DNA from: Rhodocyclaceae bacterium
GTDB lineage: Bacteria > Pseudomonadota > Gammaproteobacteria > Burkholderiales > Rhodocyclaceae
Assembly: GCA_018261935.1 (NCBI GenBank)
Contig: JAGTRP010000017.1
Coordinates: 1 to 64,000, forward strand
DNA: 64,000 bases
Reading direction: 5' to 3'
How positions within the stretch are numbered: the first letter of the stretch is position 1; each line of letters begins with the position of its first letter. The translations under genes and the position numbers were made by a program. A model generated the notes under the pieces. That model worked only from the letters and a program-made list of their open reading frames with translations. It was not told the DNA's origin and searched no databases. Positions 7,839 through 17,455 of this stretch are shown piece after piece.

Positions 7839-8609
7839 CTACTTGCACTGCCGGGATACGATCTCCGGCAAGGTTGCCGCCGCGGCGGCAGCCAGGGCCG
7901 CCAGGCGATTGGCCGGCCCCCGGGCTTCCACCGCCTGCAGGGCGTCCTTGCCAAGGCGCGCCCCCATCCGGGCACTCCTTACCCCCTGGGCTTTGAGATT
8001 GGTCAGATGTTCATTGGCACCGGACTCGCTGGAGAAGACCCCGAGGGAAATGGCGAAGCGATTCGGCCCGGCTTCCTGGACCACGAAATAATCAGTCACC
8101 CCCATGCGCTTCAACTCGCCCGCCTTCTTGTCGGCTTCAGCCTTGCTGGGCAGCGGCGGGATGAAGACCCACCAGCCGGCCCCTTCCACCGGAGTAGCCC
8201 GCCGAACCACCTCGAAGTCGGTGAATTTTTCCCCCAGGAGGCCGGCCAGCCGGTTGGCCTCGCTCCCCGACAATTCACTCCACAGCATGCAGGCGTTCTG
8301 TCCCGGCTTTTCAATGGCAGCCGGTTTTTCAGTGGCTGTCGGCTTTTCAGCGACACCCGGGGTTTCGATCGCGGCGGTTTTCTCGGCTACTGGTTTCTCG
8401 GCGTCCGCCTCCTTTTCAGGCGCTGGAACTTCCTTCTTTGTCTCACTGCCGGCGGGCGGTTCGCCCCGGGCGACGACCCGGATACGTTCGGGATTGAGTT
8501 GCTGCTCTACCCGGCCGGCATCCGGATTCTCCGGCCGGCCGAAATGACCCTGGGTATAGGCGAAGAACAGCGCGTTGGCGAGAACGAGAACGAAGACGAG
8601 GGCTTTCAT
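7839..8609 (-). CDS. SPOR-domain protein
   Basis: A 256-residue protein with a short N-terminal hydrophobic segment (about 4-19, ALVFVLVLANALFFAY), a charged linker with repeated AxEKPxA units (about 55-105), and a C-terminal SPOR domain at about 135-215 (WWVFIPPLPSKAEADKKAGEL, then FAISLGVFSSE). SPOR domains bind denuded glycan strands at the septum, so an inner-membrane-anchored division-site role is likely. Its start overlaps the trpB2 stop by 4 bp, and coaE follows after 4 bp. The linker also contains a Cys. Confidence 0.85.
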   Translation of the reverse strand: MKALVFVLVLANALFFAYTQGHFGRPENPDAGRVEQQLNPERIRVVARGEPPAGSETKKEVPAPEKEADAEKPVAEKTAAIETPGVAEKPTATEKPAAIEKPGQNACMLWSELSGSEANRLAGLLGEKFTDFEVVRRATPVEGAGWWVFIPPLPSKAEADKKAGELKRMGVTDYFVVQEAGPNRFAISLGVFSSESGANEHLTNLKAQGVRSARMGARLGKDALQAVEARGPANRLAALAAAAAATLPEIVSRQCK

Positions 8610-9970
8610 CCGATTTTGGGCAGGTGCTGGAGAGAGTCCGCGATGGCTTCGGCCGGATATTCGTAGTCCTCCAACTGGCCGGCGAAATAGCGGTCATAGG
8701 AGGCCATGTCGAAATGGCCGTGGCCGGTGAGGTTGAAGAGAATCACCTTGGACTCCCCCGTCGCCTTGCATTGCAGCGCTTCGTCGATGGCGGCCCGGAT
8801 GGCATGGCAGGATTCCGGCGCCGGGATGATGCCCTCGGCCTGGGCGAACTGGATGCCCGCCTGGAAGGTGGCCACCTGGGGCACCGCCAGCGCCTCGATC
8901 CGGCCCTCGTGCAGGAGTTGGGAGACCAGGGGGCTGTCACCGTGGTAGCGCAGGCCGCCGGCGTGGATGCCGGGAGGCATGAAATCGTGGCCCAGGGTGT
9001 ACATCTTCATCAGCGGCGTGTAGCCGGAGGCGTCACCGAAATCATAGGCATAGGCGCCCTTGGTCAGCGTCGGGCAGGAGGTCGGCTCCACCGCCACGCA
9101 GCGCAGCTTCTCGGCCCGCTTGTCCCCCGCCGCCTGGTCGGCCAGGAAGGGGAAGGCGATGCCGCCGAAGGAGGAGCCGCCGCCGCAGGGGCCGAGGATC
9201 ACGTCCGGGTAGAGGCCGATCTTGTCGAACTGCTTCTTGGCTTCCAGGCCGATGACCGTCTGGTGCAGGAGCACGTGGTTAAGTACCGAGCCCAGGGTAT
9301 AACAGGTATCCGGGCTGGCGGCCGCCTGCTCCACCGCCTCGGAGATGGCGATGCCCAGGGACCCCTCGCTGTTGGGGTCCTTGGCCAGGACGGCACGGCC
9401 CGCCTGGGTGAGGTCGGTGGGGCTGGCGAAGACCTCGGCGCCCCAGGTCTGCATCATGGAGCGGCGGAAAGGCTTTTGCTGGTAGCTCACCTTGACCATG
9501 AAGACCCGCACCGGCAGGCCGAACATCTGGCCAGCAAAGGCGATGGAGGAGCCCCACTGGCCGGCGCCGGTTTCGGTGGTGAGCCGCTTGGTGCCGGCGA
9601 GCTTGTTGAAATAGGCCTGGGGCACGGCGGAATTGGGCTTGTGGGAGCCGGCCGGGGAAACGCCCTCGTACTTGTAGAAGATCTTGGCCGGGGTGCCCAG
9701 CGCCTGCTCCAGGCGGACGGCACGACACAGGGGGGCCGGCCGCCAGAGGGCGTAGATCTGGCGCACTTCTTCCGGAATGGAAATCCAGCGCTGGGCGGAC
9801 ATTTCCTGTTCCAGAAGGGGCATGGGAAAGATGGCCGCCATTTTCTCCGACGGCACCGGCTTGCCGTCAGGCCCCAGGGGCGGTGCAGGCGGGTTGGCGA
9901 GATCGGCGGCGACGTTGTACCAATGGGTCGGAATGTCGTCTTGTTCCAGTTGGATGCGCAGCGGAGTCAT
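8606..9970 (-). CDS. TrpB2-type tryptophan synthase beta chain
   Basis: A PLP enzyme of 454 residues of the TrpB2 branch, longer than TrpB1 (about 400), which makes tryptophan from indole and serine without needing a paired TrpA. The PLP lysine is in GSHKPNSAV and the phosphate-binding loop is GPCGGGSSFGG. The start at 9970 has GGGAGAG and AGGA upstream and gives the family N-terminus; an upstream in-frame ATG would add 21 polar residues. No trpA is nearby. It lies between a Tat-exported FAD protein (31 bp) and the SPOR gene (4-bp overlap). Indole salvage is the usual inference for TrpB2, and the reason for its presence among division genes is unknown. Confidence 0.9.
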   Translation of the reverse strand: MTPLRIQLEQDDIPTHWYNVAADLANPPAPPLGPDGKPVPSEKMAAIFPMPLLEQEMSAQRWISIPEEVRQIYALWRPAPLCRAVRLEQALGTPAKIFYKYEGVSPAGSHKPNSAVPQAYFNKLAGTKRLTTETGAGQWGSSIAFAGQMFGLPVRVFMVKVSYQQKPFRRSMMQTWGAEVFASPTDLTQAGRAVLAKDPNSEGSLGIAISEAVEQAAASPDTCYTLGSVLNHVLLHQTVIGLEAKKQFDKIGLYPDVILGPCGGGSSFGGIAFPFLADQAAGDKRAEKLRCVAVEPTSCPTLTKGAYAYDFGDASGYTPLMKMYTLGHDFMPPGIHAGGLRYHGDSPLVSQLLHEGRIEALAVPQVATFQAGIQFAQAEGIIPAPESCHAIRAAIDEALQCKATGESKVILFNLTGHGHFDMASYDRYFAGQLEDYEYPAEAIADSLQHLPKIG

Positions 9971-10001
9971 TTCCTGGTCTCTCCCTTGATCGGACCGCCT
10001 A

Positions 10002-11633
10002 TTATCCGTCAACTGACGATACGAAGGGCGCACCCAGCCGCTCCAGAACCCGTTCTGCCGCCACGACGCCGCGGTACTGGGCCTCCTCGAAAACCGAAAA
10101 ACCCGAGAGGTCGGCGTGGGCCAGAGTCAGCCGCCGGCTGCGGAAGGCCGCCAGGCGCTCCCGCTCCCCGCCCCACAGGCTGCCGGGAACGGGTCGGCGC
10201 ATGGCGTGGCCATTCCGGAAGACGTCCAGCCGGGTGGCCAGGGACCGGATGTCGGGATGGACCCGCTCCAGTTCGGCGAGGATGTTCCCGGCCCACACCT
10301 CCCGGGGCGTTTCCAGCAACAGCCGGCGGCCGGCGGCGGGAGGCAGGTCGTGGAGAGCACGGTAGTAGGTGAAGACCGTTCCCTTCAGTCGGCGCCGGAT
10401 GAGCTGGTGGGTGGCCGTCACATAGCCCAGTCCGGGGCTGTCGTAGAGGACGTTGTCCCAGGCCGGCTGGGCGCCCCGGCGCTCCTCCGGAAAGTCGTCC
10501 AGGTGCAGGTTTGCGACCAGCCACGGCGCATGGCCCCCGGCCAGGACCCCTTGCCGCAGGGCGGCCGGCATCGCCCCCCATACCCTAGACAGGACGAAGG
10601 CCGGCGCAGCCCATACGGCCTGCTCGGCCTGGATACGCAGGGAACGGTTTTCCCCGGGCAGCCAGCAGTCCACCAGGATGCCGTTCGTCGCTTCCTGCAG
10701 CCGCCAGACCACCGCCCCGGTCAGGGCACGCCCCCCCGCACGCCGGGCCAGGGCCTTGGCCAGCCAGCCATTGCCCTCGGGGGCGGTGAGCACTGCATCG
10801 GGAGCGGCATTATCGGCCTCGCCGCTGCGGCAGGCGAAATAATGCAGCCCGGCCCAGGCCGAAGTCTGATCGTAGGCGGTGCCGTAGTCGTCCCGGCAGG
10901 CGTAATGGGCGAGCCAGTGCAGGCTGGGGGCGGTGAAGCGGTTTTCCACCAGCCAGTCCTGGAAGGAAATCCGGTCCAGGGCCAGCCAGGCCGGGTCCCG
11001 GCTGGACAGTTCCATGGGCAGGGCGAAGACCCGGCGGCCGTCCCGGCCCCGGGCGTGCTTCATTTCCTCCATGCGGGCCTGGAAGCGCTTCTGCTGATCG
11101 CGCTCCGCCGGGGAAAGCCCGAGGCGGGGCAACAATCCCTCTTCCCACAGGCCGTCGCGGAAGATCCGTTCCTGGGGGGTGGCGCATAGATAGCGTTCGT
11201 CGTAGGCCGGCCGCGAGGCCAGAGGATCGCCCTGGAGGACGCCGAGGTCGGAGAGCAGTTCCCGCACCGCCCGGGACTCCCGGGTCGGCAGGGGCAGGTA
11301 ATGGGCGCCCCAGGGGTACGCTACCAGGGGGCTCTGCCCCGAGCGGGAATTGCCTCCCACCTCCCGCTCCAGTTCCAGGACAAGAAAGTCGCCGACCCCG
11401 GCCTTGTCCAGCTTCCAGGCCGCCGACAGGCCGGAAACGCCACCGCCGATGATGGCGACGGCCGTGCGGCGGATTTCGCCGGGCGCGGGAAATATTCCTT
11501 CCCGCAAGCGGTGGCCGAACTCCGGGGACATACCAAGCAGCTCGCCGGGGGGCAACGGGGGCGGTCCCTTGGGGGCGCAACCGGCCACGGCCGCTGCGCC
11601 GAGGGTGCGAAGAAAATCGCGGCGGCTAGCCAA
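10002..11633 (-). CDS. Tat-exported FAD-dependent amine oxidase-like protein
   Basis: About 543 residues. The N-terminus has a twin-arginine signal, SRRDFLRTLG, followed by AAAVAGCA, a plausible lipobox, so a folded FAD protein exported through Tat and possibly lipidated is likely. A GxGxxG-type FAD site (AIIGGGVSGLSAAWKLD) and the GG motif EVGGNSRSG lie at about 60-100, and the rest resembles the amine oxidase/protoporphyrinogen oxidase superfamily. I chose the TTG at 11633, which overlaps the ftsX stop by 8 bp and places the RR motif at once. An ATG at 11690 would add 19 residues inside ftsX. The substrate is unknown. It is cotranscribed with ftsYEX upstream. Confidence 0.78.
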   Translation of the reverse strand: MASRRDFLRTLGAAAVAGCAPKGPPPLPPGELLGMSPEFGHRLREGIFPAPGEIRRTAVAIIGGGVSGLSAAWKLDKAGVGDFLVLELEREVGGNSRSGQSPLVAYPWGAHYLPLPTRESRAVRELLSDLGVLQGDPLASRPAYDERYLCATPQERIFRDGLWEEGLLPRLGLSPAERDQQKRFQARMEEMKHARGRDGRRVFALPMELSSRDPAWLALDRISFQDWLVENRFTAPSLHWLAHYACRDDYGTAYDQTSAWAGLHYFACRSGEADNAAPDAVLTAPEGNGWLAKALARRAGGRALTGAVVWRLQEATNGILVDCWLPGENRSLRIQAEQAVWAAPAFVLSRVWGAMPAALRQGVLAGGHAPWLVANLHLDDFPEERRGAQPAWDNVLYDSPGLGYVTATHQLIRRRLKGTVFTYYRALHDLPPAAGRRLLLETPREVWAGNILAELERVHPDIRSLATRLDVFRNGHAMRRPVPGSLWGGERERLAAFRSRRLTLAHADLSGFSVFEEAQYRGVVAAERVLERLGAPFVSSVDG

Positions 11634-12525
11634 ACCTGCGCAGGGACAGGCTGACCGAGAGCTGCGCCCCCAGCCAGCCGAGGACGGCACCGACCCCGGC
11701 CAGCAGACCGGCGTCGACGAGCCCCGGGCCCCGGAGAATGAAAGCGCCGCCGTAGAGAGCCGCCAGCTCCGCCACCGGGCCGGCCAGCACCCTCACCGCA
11801 ACGGCGACCAGGGCAGCGGCGAGCAGGCCGCCCAGCGCCCCCTGCAGGGCGCCGAAATAGTAGAAGGGCCGCCGGATGAAGGCATCCGTGGCGCCGATAA
11901 GTCGGGCCAGCTCGATTTCCGCCGCCTGGGCCATCACTTGCAGGCGGATGGTGTTGAAGGTCACCGCCACCAGCCCGGCGGCAAAAAGAGCGGCCAGCAG
12001 CGTCACGGCCAGCTTGCCGAGGCGGAGGAAGGCGTCGAAACGCTTGACCCAGGCCGAATCCAGCTGCACATGGGCGACCCTGGGCCAGCCCGCCATGGTT
12101 TGGCGCAGGGCTTCGAGTTTTTCCGGGGCGGCATCGGCCGGCTCGACGATGAAGGCATCGGGCAGCGGATTCCTCGGCAGGCTGGCAACGATTTCAGCCA
12201 TACCCTCATTGCCCTTGAGATGCTTCAGGGCATCCTCCTTGGGCACGAAACGCCATTTCCCGGCACCGGCTTGTCCAAGGCGGGACTCGATCTCCGCCAC
12301 GGCCTTGCGGTCGGCGTCCACCGCCATGAAGAGGCTGATCTGCTGGACGCCGGAAGCGCTCTTCCCCACCTCCCGCAGGTTGTCGAGGAGCACGTAGCCG
12401 GCGGCAGGCAGGGTCAGGGCGATGCCGATGACCAGCAGGGACAGCAGGGTATTGAGGGGCGCTGCGAGCAGGCGGCGGACGGCGCCCTCGACCGCGGCGC
12501 CGTGCTGCGTCATCCAGGCTCTCAC
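11626..12525 (-). CDS. ftsX: Cell division protein FtsX
   Basis: A 299-residue inner-membrane partner of FtsE. One membrane span near the N-terminus (about 34-55) is followed by a periplasmic loop of about 110 residues that in the family binds EnvC-type activators. Three further spans lie at about 160-290, giving the standard FtsX layout. The FtsEX complex drives amidase activation and septal peptidoglycan hydrolysis. It overlaps ftsE by 4 bp upstream. Confidence 0.94.
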   Translation of the reverse strand: MRAWMTQHGAAVEGAVRRLLAAPLNTLLSLLVIGIALTLPAAGYVLLDNLREVGKSASGVQQISLFMAVDADRKAVAEIESRLGQAGAGKWRFVPKEDALKHLKGNEGMAEIVASLPRNPLPDAFIVEPADAAPEKLEALRQTMAGWPRVAHVQLDSAWVKRFDAFLRLGKLAVTLLAALFAAGLVAVTFNTIRLQVMAQAAEIELARLIGATDAFIRRPFYYFGALQGALGGLLAAALVAVAVRVLAGPVAELAALYGGAFILRGPGLVDAGLLAGVGAVLGWLGAQLSVSLSLRRFG

Positions 12526-13172
12526 GCCAGCCTCCCGTGGTCCAGGCGCAGGACCTGGGGACGATAGCGCTCGATCCAGTGGTGATCGTGGGTCGCCACC
12601 ACGACGGTGACCCCCACCTGGTGGAAGGATTCGAAAATGGCCATGATGTCTGCGGCCGATTCGGCGTCGAGGTTGCCGGTGGGTTCGTCGGCCAGGAGGA
12701 CCGAGGGCCGGTTCACCACCGCTCGGGCGATGGCCAGGCGCTGCTGCTCGCCGCCGGAAAGGGCGATGGGATTGGCCTTTTCCCGATCCAGCAGCCCCAC
12801 CTTGTCAAGGGCCGCCTGGGCCCGCCGCACGGCTTCCCGACGGGGCAGGCCGACGATCTGCAGGGGTAGCAGCACGTTGTCCATGACGTTCCGGTCGAAA
12901 AGGATTTTCTGGTCCTGGAAGACGAGGCCGAAATGGCGCCGCAGATAGGGAAGCGCGCTGCTGCGCAGGGCCGAAAGATTCTGGCCATTGACCAGCAGGC
13001 TGCCGGCCGTGGGCCGCTCGACGGCGCCGATGAGCTTCACCAGGGTGGTCTTGCCGGCCCCGGAGTGCCCCGTGATGAAGACCATGTCGCCGGCCCCGAT
13101 CTCGAAGCTGACTGCCTTGACGGCATCGAAGCCGCCCGGATAGCGCTTGGTGAGATGGTCGGCGACGATCAT
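12522..13172 (-). CDS. ftsE: Cell division ATP-binding protein FtsE
   Basis: A 216-residue ABC ATPase. Walker A is GHSGAGKTT (about 36-44), the signature is [14 protein letters not shown], and Walker B is [12 protein letters not shown]; the His switch is in VVATHDHHW. The length is typical of FtsE. The ATG at 13172 overlaps the ftsY stop by 4 bp; the reading frame continues upstream within ftsY but as low-complexity Arg/Pro sequence, so it is not the real start. It powers the FtsX conformational change at the septum. Confidence 0.95.
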   Translation of the reverse strand: MIVADHLTKRYPGGFDAVKAVSFEIGAGDMVFITGHSGAGKTTLVKLIGAVERPTAGSLLVNGQNLSALRSSALPYLRRHFGLVFQDQKILFDRNVMDNVLLPLQIVGLPRREAVRRAQAALDKVGLLDREKANPIALSGGEQQRLAIARAVVNRPSVLLADEPTGNLDAESAADIMAIFESFHQVGVTVVVATHDHHWIERYRPQVLRLDHGRLA

Positions 13173-14140
13173 TCGAACAGGGCGTCGACGAAATCTTTCG
13201 CAGAGAAGGGGCGGAGGTCGTCGATGCCTTCGCCGACGCCGATGAAGCGGATGGGCTTGGGGCACTGGCGGGCGATGGCCGCCACCACCCCGCCCTTGGC
13301 GGTGCCGTCGAGCTTGGTGACCACGAGGCCGGTGACCTGCACTGCCTTGTCGAAGGCCTTGACCTGCTGCAGGGCGTTCTGGCCGATGTTGGCGTCCAGG
13401 ACGAGGAGTGTTTCGTGGGGACCGGTGGGATCGACCTTCTGGATGACCCGGCGGACCTTGGCGATTTCCTCCATGAGGTGGAGCTGGGTCGGCAGGCGCC
13501 CGGCGGTATCCGCCAGCACCACGTCGATGCCCCGGGCCTTGGCTGCGGCGATGGCGTCAAAGATGACCGCCGCCGGGTCGCCGCTCTCCTGGGAGATGAC
13601 CGTGACGTTGTTGCGCTCACCCCAGGCCTGCAGCTGCTCCCGGGCCGCCGCCCGGAAGGTGTCGCCGGCGGCCAGCAGGACGCTCTTGCCCTGGTCCTGG
13701 AAATACTTGGCCAGCTTGCCGATGGACGTGGTCTTGCCGGCCCCGTTCACCCCGGCGATCATGATGACGAAGGGCCGGTGGTTCTCGATATCCAGGGGCT
13801 TTTCCAGGGGGCCGACAAGGTCCACGAAGGCCCCCGCCAGGGCCTGCTGGATGGCTTCCGGAGTATCCAGCTTGTCGCGCTTGGCGCGGCCCTTCAGGTC
13901 GTCGAGAAGGAACTGGGTGGCTTCGATGCCCACGTCGCTGGTGAGGAGCATGGATTCCAGCTCCTCCAGGAGCTCGTCGTCCACCTTGCCGCGGGAAAAA
14001 ATGGTCTTAAGCTTGCCGCCCCATTGGGCGCGGGTCTTGGCCAGCCCCTGGAAGAGGCGTTCGCGCCAGGAGGGAGCGGAAGCCGGTGCCGACTCGGGCG
14101 GCTGCGGTTCCTGACCGGTCTTTTTGAAGAAACTGAACAT
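13169..14140 (-). CDS. ftsY: Signal recognition particle receptor FtsY
   Basis: A 323-residue SRP GTPase that docks SRP-ribosome complexes at the membrane. The N-terminal acidic A domain is very short (about 30 residues). The N helical bundle follows, then the G domain with GVNGAGKTTSIGKLA (G1), DTAGRLPTQ (G3) and TKLDGTAKGG (G4). It heads the run ftsY-ftsE-ftsX and is divergent from the M16 peptidase gene, with 96 bp between them that probably holds both promoters. Confidence 0.95.
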   Translation of the reverse strand: MFSFFKKTGQEPQPPESAPASAPSWRERLFQGLAKTRAQWGGKLKTIFSRGKVDDELLEELESMLLTSDVGIEATQFLLDDLKGRAKRDKLDTPEAIQQALAGAFVDLVGPLEKPLDIENHRPFVIMIAGVNGAGKTTSIGKLAKYFQDQGKSVLLAAGDTFRAAAREQLQAWGERNNVTVISQESGDPAAVIFDAIAAAKARGIDVVLADTAGRLPTQLHLMEEIAKVRRVIQKVDPTGPHETLLVLDANIGQNALQQVKAFDKAVQVTGLVVTKLDGTAKGGVVAAIARQCPKPIRFIGVGEGIDDLRPFSAKDFVDALFE

Positions 14141-14236
14141 GAAGAAGTAGGTCTCAGGCCGTGCTGACAGTCGGGCGGCAACTGGTTAAGATGCCGCAGA
14201 TATCCGGTCAATTCTAGCAGAAAGCCCCCATTCCCC

Positions 14237-15607
14237 ATGCTACGAACGCTACAACTGAAGCACCTTCTGGTTGCCCTGATAGCGCCCGGGCTGATCGCCG
14301 CCGCCCAGGCGAACCCCTTCGAGACCACCCTCAAGAACGGCCTGCGGGTCATCGTCAAGGAGGACCACCGGGCGCCCACGGCGGTGCAGATGGTCTGGTA
14401 CCGCATCGGCAGCATCGACGAGATGGACGGCAATTCCGGCGTCGCCCACGTGCTGGAGCACATGATGTTCAAGGGCACCCCCACCATCGGCCCCGGCGAG
14501 TTCAACCGCCGTGTGGCGGCCGCCGGCGGGCGGGACAACGCCTTCACCAGCCGGGACTACACGGCCTATTTCCAGCAGGTGCCGAAGGAAAAGCTGCCCG
14601 AGATGATGGAGCTGGAAGCCGACCGCATGCGCCACCTGAACGTGGATCCCAAGGAGTTCGCCCAGGAAATCAAGGTGGTCATGGAGGAGCGCCGCATGCG
14701 CACCGATGACAATCCCCAGGCCAAGCTCTATGAGCAGGCCAACGCCATGGCGTTCGAAACCCATCCCTATCGTCGCCCCGTCATCGGGTGGATGAGCGAC
14801 CTGGAGCATATGACCGCCCGGGACGCCCACGAGTGGTACGACCGCTGGTACGTACCCAACAACGCCTACCTGGTGGTCACCGGTGACGTGGACCACCAGG
14901 CCGTCTTCGCCCTGGCCGAGAAATATTACGGCCCCCTCGAAGGACGCGCCCTGCCGGCCAGGAAACCCCTGAGCGAACCGTCCCAGGAAGGAATACGGCG
15001 CCTGGTGGTCAAGGCCCCGGCCGAACTGCCGCTTCTGGTGATGGGCTACAAGGCCCCGGTGGTTCGGGACGTGGCCAAGGATATCGATCCCTTCGCCCTG
15101 GAAATGCTGGCTGCCGTCCTCGATGGCCACGAGGCCGCCCGCTTCGGAAAGCGCCTCGTCCGGGAACAGAAGATCGCCGTTTCGGCCGGCGTCGACTACG
15201 ACTCCACCGCCCTCGGCCCCGGCATGTTCGTGCTCCACGGCAGCCCCTCCGAAGGCAAGACGGTGGCGGAGCTGGAGACCGCCCTGCGGCGGGAGATCGC
15301 CCGCATCCAGAAGGACGGCGTCAGCGAATCCGAATTGAAGCGGGCCAAGGCTCAGGTAGTGGCGGCCCAGGTCTACAAACGCGACTCCATGTTCGCCCAG
15401 GCCATGGAAATCGGCCAGATGGAGGCGACCGGGCTTTCCTACAAGGACATCGACCTCATGATCGAACGGCTGCAGCAGATTACCGGCCCCCAGGTGCAGG
15501 CGGTGGCGAAGAAATATTTCGGCGACGATACCCTGACCGTCGGCGTCCTCGATCCTCAACCCCTCGACGGCAAGCCGCGCCAGCCGGCCACGCCCGCCCG
15601 CCATTGA
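14237..15607 (+). CDS. M16 zinc metallopeptidase, catalytic subunit
   Basis: A 456-residue secreted pitrilysin-family peptidase with an N-terminal hydrophobic signal ending near AAQANPFET. The inverted zinc motif HVLEH (HxxEH) is present, with the distal Glu in the conserved helix about 75 residues on (EIKVVMEERRMRTD). The C-terminal M16 domain follows. It is followed after 1 bp by a second M16 gene lacking the zinc motif, so the pair should form the usual active/inactive heterodimer in the periplasm. It probably degrades small peptides; the substrate is unknown. Confidence 0.92.
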   Translation: MLRTLQLKHLLVALIAPGLIAAAQANPFETTLKNGLRVIVKEDHRAPTAVQMVWYRIGSIDEMDGNSGVAHVLEHMMFKGTPTIGPGEFNRRVAAAGGRDNAFTSRDYTAYFQQVPKEKLPEMMELEADRMRHLNVDPKEFAQEIKVVMEERRMRTDDNPQAKLYEQANAMAFETHPYRRPVIGWMSDLEHMTARDAHEWYDRWYVPNNAYLVVTGDVDHQAVFALAEKYYGPLEGRALPARKPLSEPSQEGIRRLVVKAPAELPLLVMGYKAPVVRDVAKDIDPFALEMLAAVLDGHEAARFGKRLVREQKIAVSAGVDYDSTALGPGMFVLHGSPSEGKTVAELETALRREIARIQKDGVSESELKRAKAQVVAAQVYKRDSMFAQAMEIGQMEATGLSYKDIDLMIERLQQITGPQVQAVAKKYFGDDTLTVGVLDPQPLDGKPRQPATPARH

Positions 15608-15608
15608 G

Positions 15609-16916
15609 ATGCACGACATGATGAAACGCATGCTCTTCGCCCTGGCGGCCCTCGTTGCCTGCCAATTCGCCCTGGCCGGCGTCAAGATCGAGCACTGGGT
15701 CTCGCCCTCGGGCGCCCGGGTCTATTTCGTCGAAAGCCGCGCCCTGCCTATCCTGGACGTGCAGGTGGATTTTGCCGCCGGTTCCATGTTCGACCCGGCC
15801 GGCAAGCCCGGCGTCGCCTCCCTGACCCGGGGCATCCTCGACCTGGGGGCCGGCAATCTGGACGAGAACGCCATTGCCGACCGTCTGGCCGACATCGGCG
15901 CCCAGCTCGGCGGCGGCGCGGACAACGATCGCGCCAGCGTCGCCCTGCGCACCCTCTCCACGCCGGAGAAACGGGAGCAGGCCCTCGACCTCCTGCGCCT
16001 GGTGCTGAGTTCGCCCCGCTTCGACGGGGCCATCTTCCTGCGCGAGAAGACCCGCACCATCGCCAACCTCAAGGAATCCCTCACCCGGCCCGACGTCATT
16101 GCCAGCAAGGCGTTCTGGGAGGCCATGTATCCGGTGCACCCCTACGGCCGGGAGGCCATGCCGGAGACGGTGGCCAAGATCGGCCGCGACGACCTCACCC
16201 GTTTCTACCGCACTTACTACAACGCCAGGAACGCCACGGTCACCCTGGTCGGCGACGTTTCCCGCGCCGAAGCCGAGAAGATTGCCGAATCCCTGCTGGC
16301 CAAGCTGCCGCCCGGGGAAGCGCCGGCCCTGCCGCCGCCGCCCCAACTCCCCAAGGAAGGCATCCAGCGCATCGCCCATCCGGCTGCCCAGTCCCATATC
16401 CATATCGGCCTGCCGGCCATCGCCAAGGGCGATCCGGATTTCTTCCCCCTGGTGGTGGGCAATTACACCCTCGGGGGCGGCGGCTTCGTCTCCCGCCTCA
16501 TGAAGGAAGTCCGGGACAAGCGGGGCTACGCCTACAACGTCTATAGCTATTTCGCTCCCCTGAAGCAGCCTGGCCCCTTCCAGATCGGACTGCAGACCAA
16601 GCGCTCCCAGGCGGACGAGGCCCTGCAGGTGACCCGCGCCATCCTCCAGGACTTCCTGAAGGACGGTCCCAGCCCCGAGGAACTGGCTGCCGCCAAGGCC
16701 AACCTCGTCGGCAGCTTCCCCCTGCGCCTGGACAGCAACCGAAAAATTCTCGAGAACGTCGCCAACATCGGCTTCTACGGCCTCCCCCTGGATTACCTGG
16801 ACCGCTACCAGGACCGCATCCGGGCGGTGACCGCCGACGAAGTGCGCCAGGCCTTCGCCCGCCATATCCGGCCGGAGAACCTGGTGACGGTGATGGTGGC
16901 CACCGACAAGCCTTGA
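15609..16916 (+). CDS. M16 peptidase-like subunit without zinc site
   Basis: A 435-residue partner of the preceding peptidase with its own signal peptide (about residues 6-24, ALAALVACQFALAG). At the position of HxxEH it reads LTRGILD, so it cannot bind zinc. The N-terminal half aligns in pattern with M16 domains, and the C-terminal M16C domain contains the conserved substrate-binding RGYAYNVYSYF. Non-catalytic subunits of this type complete the peptidase chamber. The stop overlaps the rsmD start by 4 bp. The start may be 9 or 12 bases later (in-frame ATGs). Confidence 0.9.
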   Translation: MHDMMKRMLFALAALVACQFALAGVKIEHWVSPSGARVYFVESRALPILDVQVDFAAGSMFDPAGKPGVASLTRGILDLGAGNLDENAIADRLADIGAQLGGGADNDRASVALRTLSTPEKREQALDLLRLVLSSPRFDGAIFLREKTRTIANLKESLTRPDVIASKAFWEAMYPVHPYGREAMPETVAKIGRDDLTRFYRTYYNARNATVTLVGDVSRAEAEKIAESLLAKLPPGEAPALPPPPQLPKEGIQRIAHPAAQSHIHIGLPAIAKGDPDFFPLVVGNYTLGGGGFVSRLMKEVRDKRGYAYNVYSYFAPLKQPGPFQIGLQTKRSQADEALQVTRAILQDFLKDGPSPEELAAAKANLVGSFPLRLDSNRKILENVANIGFYGLPLDYLDRYQDRIRAVTADEVRQAFARHIRPENLVTVMVATDKP

Positions 16917-17455
16917 ATTCGGTCCGTATCGTCGGCGGCGCCTGGCGGCGCCGCGTCCTGCGCTTTCCCGACAGTGAGGCCCTGCGCCCGACCCCGGACC
17001 GGGTGCGGGAGACCCTGTTCAACTGGCTCGGACAGGATCTCACCGGCCAATCGTGCCTCGACCTCTTCGCCGGCAGCGGCGCCCTGGGCTTCGAGGCCGC
17101 TTCCCGGGGTGCCGACCGGGTGGTGCTGGTGGAGCGGGCTCCACGGGTGCTCGCCGCTTTGCGCGAAAACGCCGATCTGCTGCAGACAGGCACGCAGGTG
17201 GAGATCGTGCGCTCGGATGCGCTACAATATTTGGCCTCGGCCGGATCGAAATTCGATCTCGTGTTCCTGGATCCCCCCTACAAGCAGGGCTGGATCGACC
17301 GCCTGGCGAAATACCTGCCCGCGGTCCTGAAGGAAGACGGAGCGATTTATGTCGAGGCCGAATACGAAATCGAAAGCCTCGGCGACTGGCGCACGGTGCG
17401 CCGGGGACGGGCGGGCGAAGTGAATTTTCATTTACTGCGGCGGGAAACAGAATGA
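16913..17455 (+). CDS. rsmD: 16S rRNA (guanine966-N2)-methyltransferase
   Basis: A 180-residue SAM-dependent methyltransferase that modifies G966 of 16S rRNA. The SAM motif I is [18 protein letters not shown] and motif IV is FLDPPYKQG (the N2/N6-methylase DPPY signature); the N-terminal [10 protein letters not shown] is typical of RsmD. The start is TTG at 16913, overlapping the M16 stop by 4 bp. The stop overlaps the coaD start as ATGA, an arrangement common in proteobacteria. Confidence 0.94.
   Translation: MNSVRIVGGAWRRRVLRFPDSEALRPTPDRVRETLFNWLGQDLTGQSCLDLFAGSGALGFEAASRGADRVVLVERAPRVLAALRENADLLQTGTQVEIVRSDALQYLASAGSKFDLVFLDPPYKQGWIDRLAKYLPAVLKEDGAIYVEAEYEIESLGDWRTVRRGRAGEVNFHLLRRETE

Noticed and set aside
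8624-10372. 582-residue plus-strand frame
   Set aside because: Antisense of trpB2 and the FAD gene; composition is low-complexity and no motif is seen.
14249-15685. 478-residue minus-strand frame
   Set aside because: Antisense of the catalytic M16 gene; the plus strand shows the zinc motif and signal peptide.
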